DNA of 64,000 bases from JBBTCX01 sp964494205 (lineage in GTDB: Bacteria > Planctomycetota > Phycisphaerae > UBA1845), in NCBI GenBank assembly GCA_964494205.1, contig CAZBRD010000002.1:62001-126000 (forward strand), written 5' to 3'. This document shows, piece by piece, positions 61,829-64,000 of this stretch. The notes beneath the pieces are model-generated. The model made no database searches. It was not told the origin of the DNA and saw only the letters and a program-made list of their open reading frames with translations. The translations under genes and the position numbers were made by a program. The number at the start of each line of letters is the position of its first letter. Within the stretch, counting starts at the first letter, position 1.

Positions 61829-64000
61829 TTGTTCATTCGCCCGGAGCCATCGCAAAACGTGCCGCCCGTTCGTCGGCCGGCGTCCTTATTGACTCCCGTC
61901 CTGCGCACATTCCTCACCGTTTGCCTCGTCCTCGGCGTGTACATGGTGGGCAACACGGTTTATCTGCTGCTGAATCGATTGGCGGATGCAGCCGGTTGGC
62001 GTTTCTTCGCCATCGGCGAAAAGACGATTCCGAAGCTCTTTCAAGCGATGCTGGTATCGCACACGTTCGTTGGGCTGGTTTTCACAGTTCTTATGCTGTT
62101 GTTTGCGGTTTTGCATTTGCCGCGCGTGTGGAAGCGCCATAGGCCAAGAACGGTGTTTTCGGGTGTTGCTCTTATCGTTACCGGCCTGGCCCTATCGGTG
62201 ACGGGATTGTTCATTATGACAGCGGCAGCCACACGCAATAACTCGTGGGCGTGGTGGGTTCATGTATCTTGCGCGGCGCTCGCGCCAACGATGTACATCG
62301 TCCATCGCGGTGTGTCGTTCGTGCCCGCTATGCGTCGTGATTACGTGCGTTTCAGCGGCGCGGTGGCCGCGCTGCTGGCGGTTGTGGTGACTGCGCACAT
62401 GTTCAGCAAGCGCGATCCAGCTTTGACGAAGGAGGCGCTGCTGGCTTTGTCGAAGGATGCGCACAAAGGTCCCGGCGCAAAACAACGCGACGTGGGCGAC
62501 TATGTCGAGTCAAAGTTTGTACCTGCCGCATTCGTGCCGACGGGCAGCCCGTTCTTTCCATCGGCAGCGACGACAACGACTGGCGATTATCTTCCTTCGC
62601 GCATCATCACGCGCGACGATCTCGGCAAGAAGGAGCAGTTGCAGGCAGACCTCGACAAATATGGTTTCGCCAAGGACACGCTGATCGGTGCGGACACATG
62701 CAATCGCTGCCACCAGGACATCGTCGATCAGTGGTCGAAGTCGGCGCATCGCTTTGCTTCATTCAATAACCCTTTCTATGAAGCCACCATCAACGACATG
62801 CGCGAAAACGCGAACGCACCAAACAAATGGGTTGAGGAACATGTGAAGCAATTTCCGGATGTCGCAGAGCGCATCGGAATGGTTAAGAGCAAATGGTGCA
62901 GCGGGTGTCACGATCCGTCACTCATGCTCGCGGGCAAGATGGACGAGCCGATCGATCGTGCGACACCGGAAGCCCAGGCTGGTCTGACATGCCTCGCCTG
63001 CCACGCCATCGATCAGATTCACAACACGACGGGTAACGCGAACTACAACATCGCGGACGAAACCGAAGACCCGTACATTTTCCCCGAGGCCGAGGATAAG
63101 ACCTTGGCGGCCTACCTGCACGATCTGGCGATCAAAGCCAAGCCGACCGTGCATATGCGGCAGATGAAAAAGGAGTTTTTCGGCAAGAGCGATTTCTGTG
63201 CGACGTGCCACAAAGTTAATTTGAATGTGCCCGTAAACAATTACCGTTGGTTCCGCGGGCAGAATGATTTCGATGCATGGCACGACAGCGGTGTAGCGCT
63301 CAATGCATCGCGCACGTTCTATCGCCCGCCCAAGGCGCGACAGTGTCAGGATTGCCACATGCCGCCGGAGCCTGCACCGCTGGGTGATGTGGCCGCCAAG
63401 AACGGCATGGTTCGTTCGCATCGATTCCTGGCGGTGAACACGGCTCTGCCGTTCGTACGCGGCGATGAAGACACGCTGAAGCGAACCGAAGAATTCATGA
63501 AGACGGAGAAACTCACGGTTGATGTTTTTGCGGTTACACCGGACGGCGCGGACGGTCCAATCATGGCAGTCGAACGAAGCAACGTGTCGCTACCTGTCGG
63601 TGCGCGATTCGGGTTCGACGTAGTGGTTCGCAACCTTGGCGTCGGTCACACCTTCCCCGGCGGCACCAATGATTCGAATGAAGGATGGCTCGAAGTAATC
63701 GTAACTGATGAGTCGGGCAGGCAACTGGCTGTCAGCGGCGCTATTCAGGAGGACGGCTATCTCGATCCGTACGCGCACTTGTACAAGTCAATCATGCTTG
63801 ACCATTGGGGAAATCGAATCTCTCGGCGCAATGCGCAGGACATCCATGTGGCTGCTTTCGCGCGGGTGATCGGGCCGGGTACCGCTGATGTCGCGCACTA
63901 CGCGTTCACGCCGCCACCGGAATTGGCCGGGCAGAAGATCAAGATCAAATCGAAATTGCAATGGCGTAAGTTTGATCGACCGTACACCGATTTTGCTTAC
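61829..64000 (+). CDS. Multihaem cytochrome c with N-terminal membrane domain (partial)
   Basis: Starts at TTG 61829, with GGAGGG 6 bases upstream, and stays open to the window end (724 residues so far). About five membrane spans lie in residues 24-190, with histidines in several. The soluble part then has five CxxCH haem sites at residues 291, 357, 388, 457 and 506. A beta-rich C-terminal region follows, with VGHTFPGGTND. This layout resembles cytochromes of the c554/octahaem or NrfB-like groups in anaerobic or ammonia-related respiration, but no substrate can be assigned. The gene is cut by the window edge. Confidence 0.85.
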   Translation, partial: MFIRPEPSQNVPPVRRPASLLTPVLRTFLTVCLVLGVYMVGNTVYLLLNRLADAAGWRFFAIGEKTIPKLFQAMLVSHTFVGLVFTVLMLLFAVLHLPRVWKRHRPRTVFSGVALIVTGLALSVTGLFIMTAAATRNNSWAWWVHVSCAALAPTMYIVHRGVSFVPAMRRDYVRFSGAVAALLAVVVTAHMFSKRDPALTKEALLALSKDAHKGPGAKQRDVGDYVESKFVPAAFVPTGSPFFPSAATTTTGDYLPSRIITRDDLGKKEQLQADLDKYGFAKDTLIGADTCNRCHQDIVDQWSKSAHRFASFNNPFYEATINDMRENANAPNKWVEEHVKQFPDVAERIGMVKSKWCSGCHDPSLMLAGKMDEPIDRATPEAQAGLTCLACHAIDQIHNTTGNANYNIADETEDPYIFPEAEDKTLAAYLHDLAIKAKPTVHMRQMKKEFFGKSDFCATCHKVNLNVPVNNYRWFRGQNDFDAWHDSGVALNASRTFYRPPKARQCQDCHMPPEPAPLGDVAAKNGMVRSHRFLAVNTALPFVRGDEDTLKRTEEFMKTEKLTVDVFAVTPDGADGPIMAVERSNVSLPVGARFGFDVVVRNLGVGHTFPGGTNDSNEGWLEVIVTDESGRQLAVSGAIQEDGYLDPYAHLYKSIMLDHWGNRISRRNAQDIHVAAFARVIGPGTADVAHYAFTPPPELAGQKIKIKSKLQWRKFDRPYTDFAY

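Overview
The window looks like a chromosomal piece of a flagellated planctomycete, probably close to Phycisphaerae. This is inferred from several signs: exported proteins with dockerin-like tails, the Asp-Cys-Asn / Pro-Asp-Glu-Cys repeat style, long cysteine-rich tandem repeats, a membrane protein ending in the CGYDLRATPDRCPECG zinc ribbon, and a PQQ-type propeller beside a multihaem cytochrome. No rRNA gene is present, so the placement is not proven.

Layout, left flank (1-30.7 kb). A Sua5/YrdC and low-molecular-weight phosphatase fusion is coupled to rpiB. A reverse-strand flagellar block follows (fliS, an oversized fliD, two flagellins), then an HDOD regulator. Next come large secreted cysteine- and calcium-repeat proteins at 10.7-21.5 kb. 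A metabolic stretch holds MmgE/PrpD, a thioesterase, an Hpt protein, an MGMT-like protein and a trpF-membrane protein-pyrD operon. A FecR protein and small exported proteins lead up to tRNA-Gln(CTG).

Centre (30.8-52.8 kb). A 22-kb integrated element sits in the 3' end of tRNA-Gln, bounded by a 21-bp direct repeat. Its left end carries a tyrosine integrase with a promoter that would give an almost leaderless mRNA, plus a terminator that replaces the one displaced from the tRNA. Then come accessory genes (DUF5131, a trypsin-like protease pair, a serine recombinase) and a repeat-rich control region. A head-morphogenesis operon follows: candidate small terminase, large terminase, portal, prohead protease/scaffold, decoration protein, major capsid protein and four downstream proteins. 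A primase-helicase on the other strand lies beside an ACAATCTG iteron cluster, and a cargo lipoprotein lies near attR. I recognise no tail fibre, tape measure, baseplate or lysis gene. The content therefore resembles a capsid-forming phage satellite more than a complete prophage.

Right flank (52.8-64 kb). The original tRNA terminator lies just past attR, followed by a GIY-YIG nuclease, a YihY-type membrane protein, a 1078-residue cysteine-rich dockerin protein, a lipoprotein, a PQQ-type propeller, a Tat-exported RidA homologue, a zinc alcohol dehydrogenase and a multihaem cytochrome c that runs off the end. The element is visibly more AT-rich than both flanks and uses TTG and GTG starts freely.
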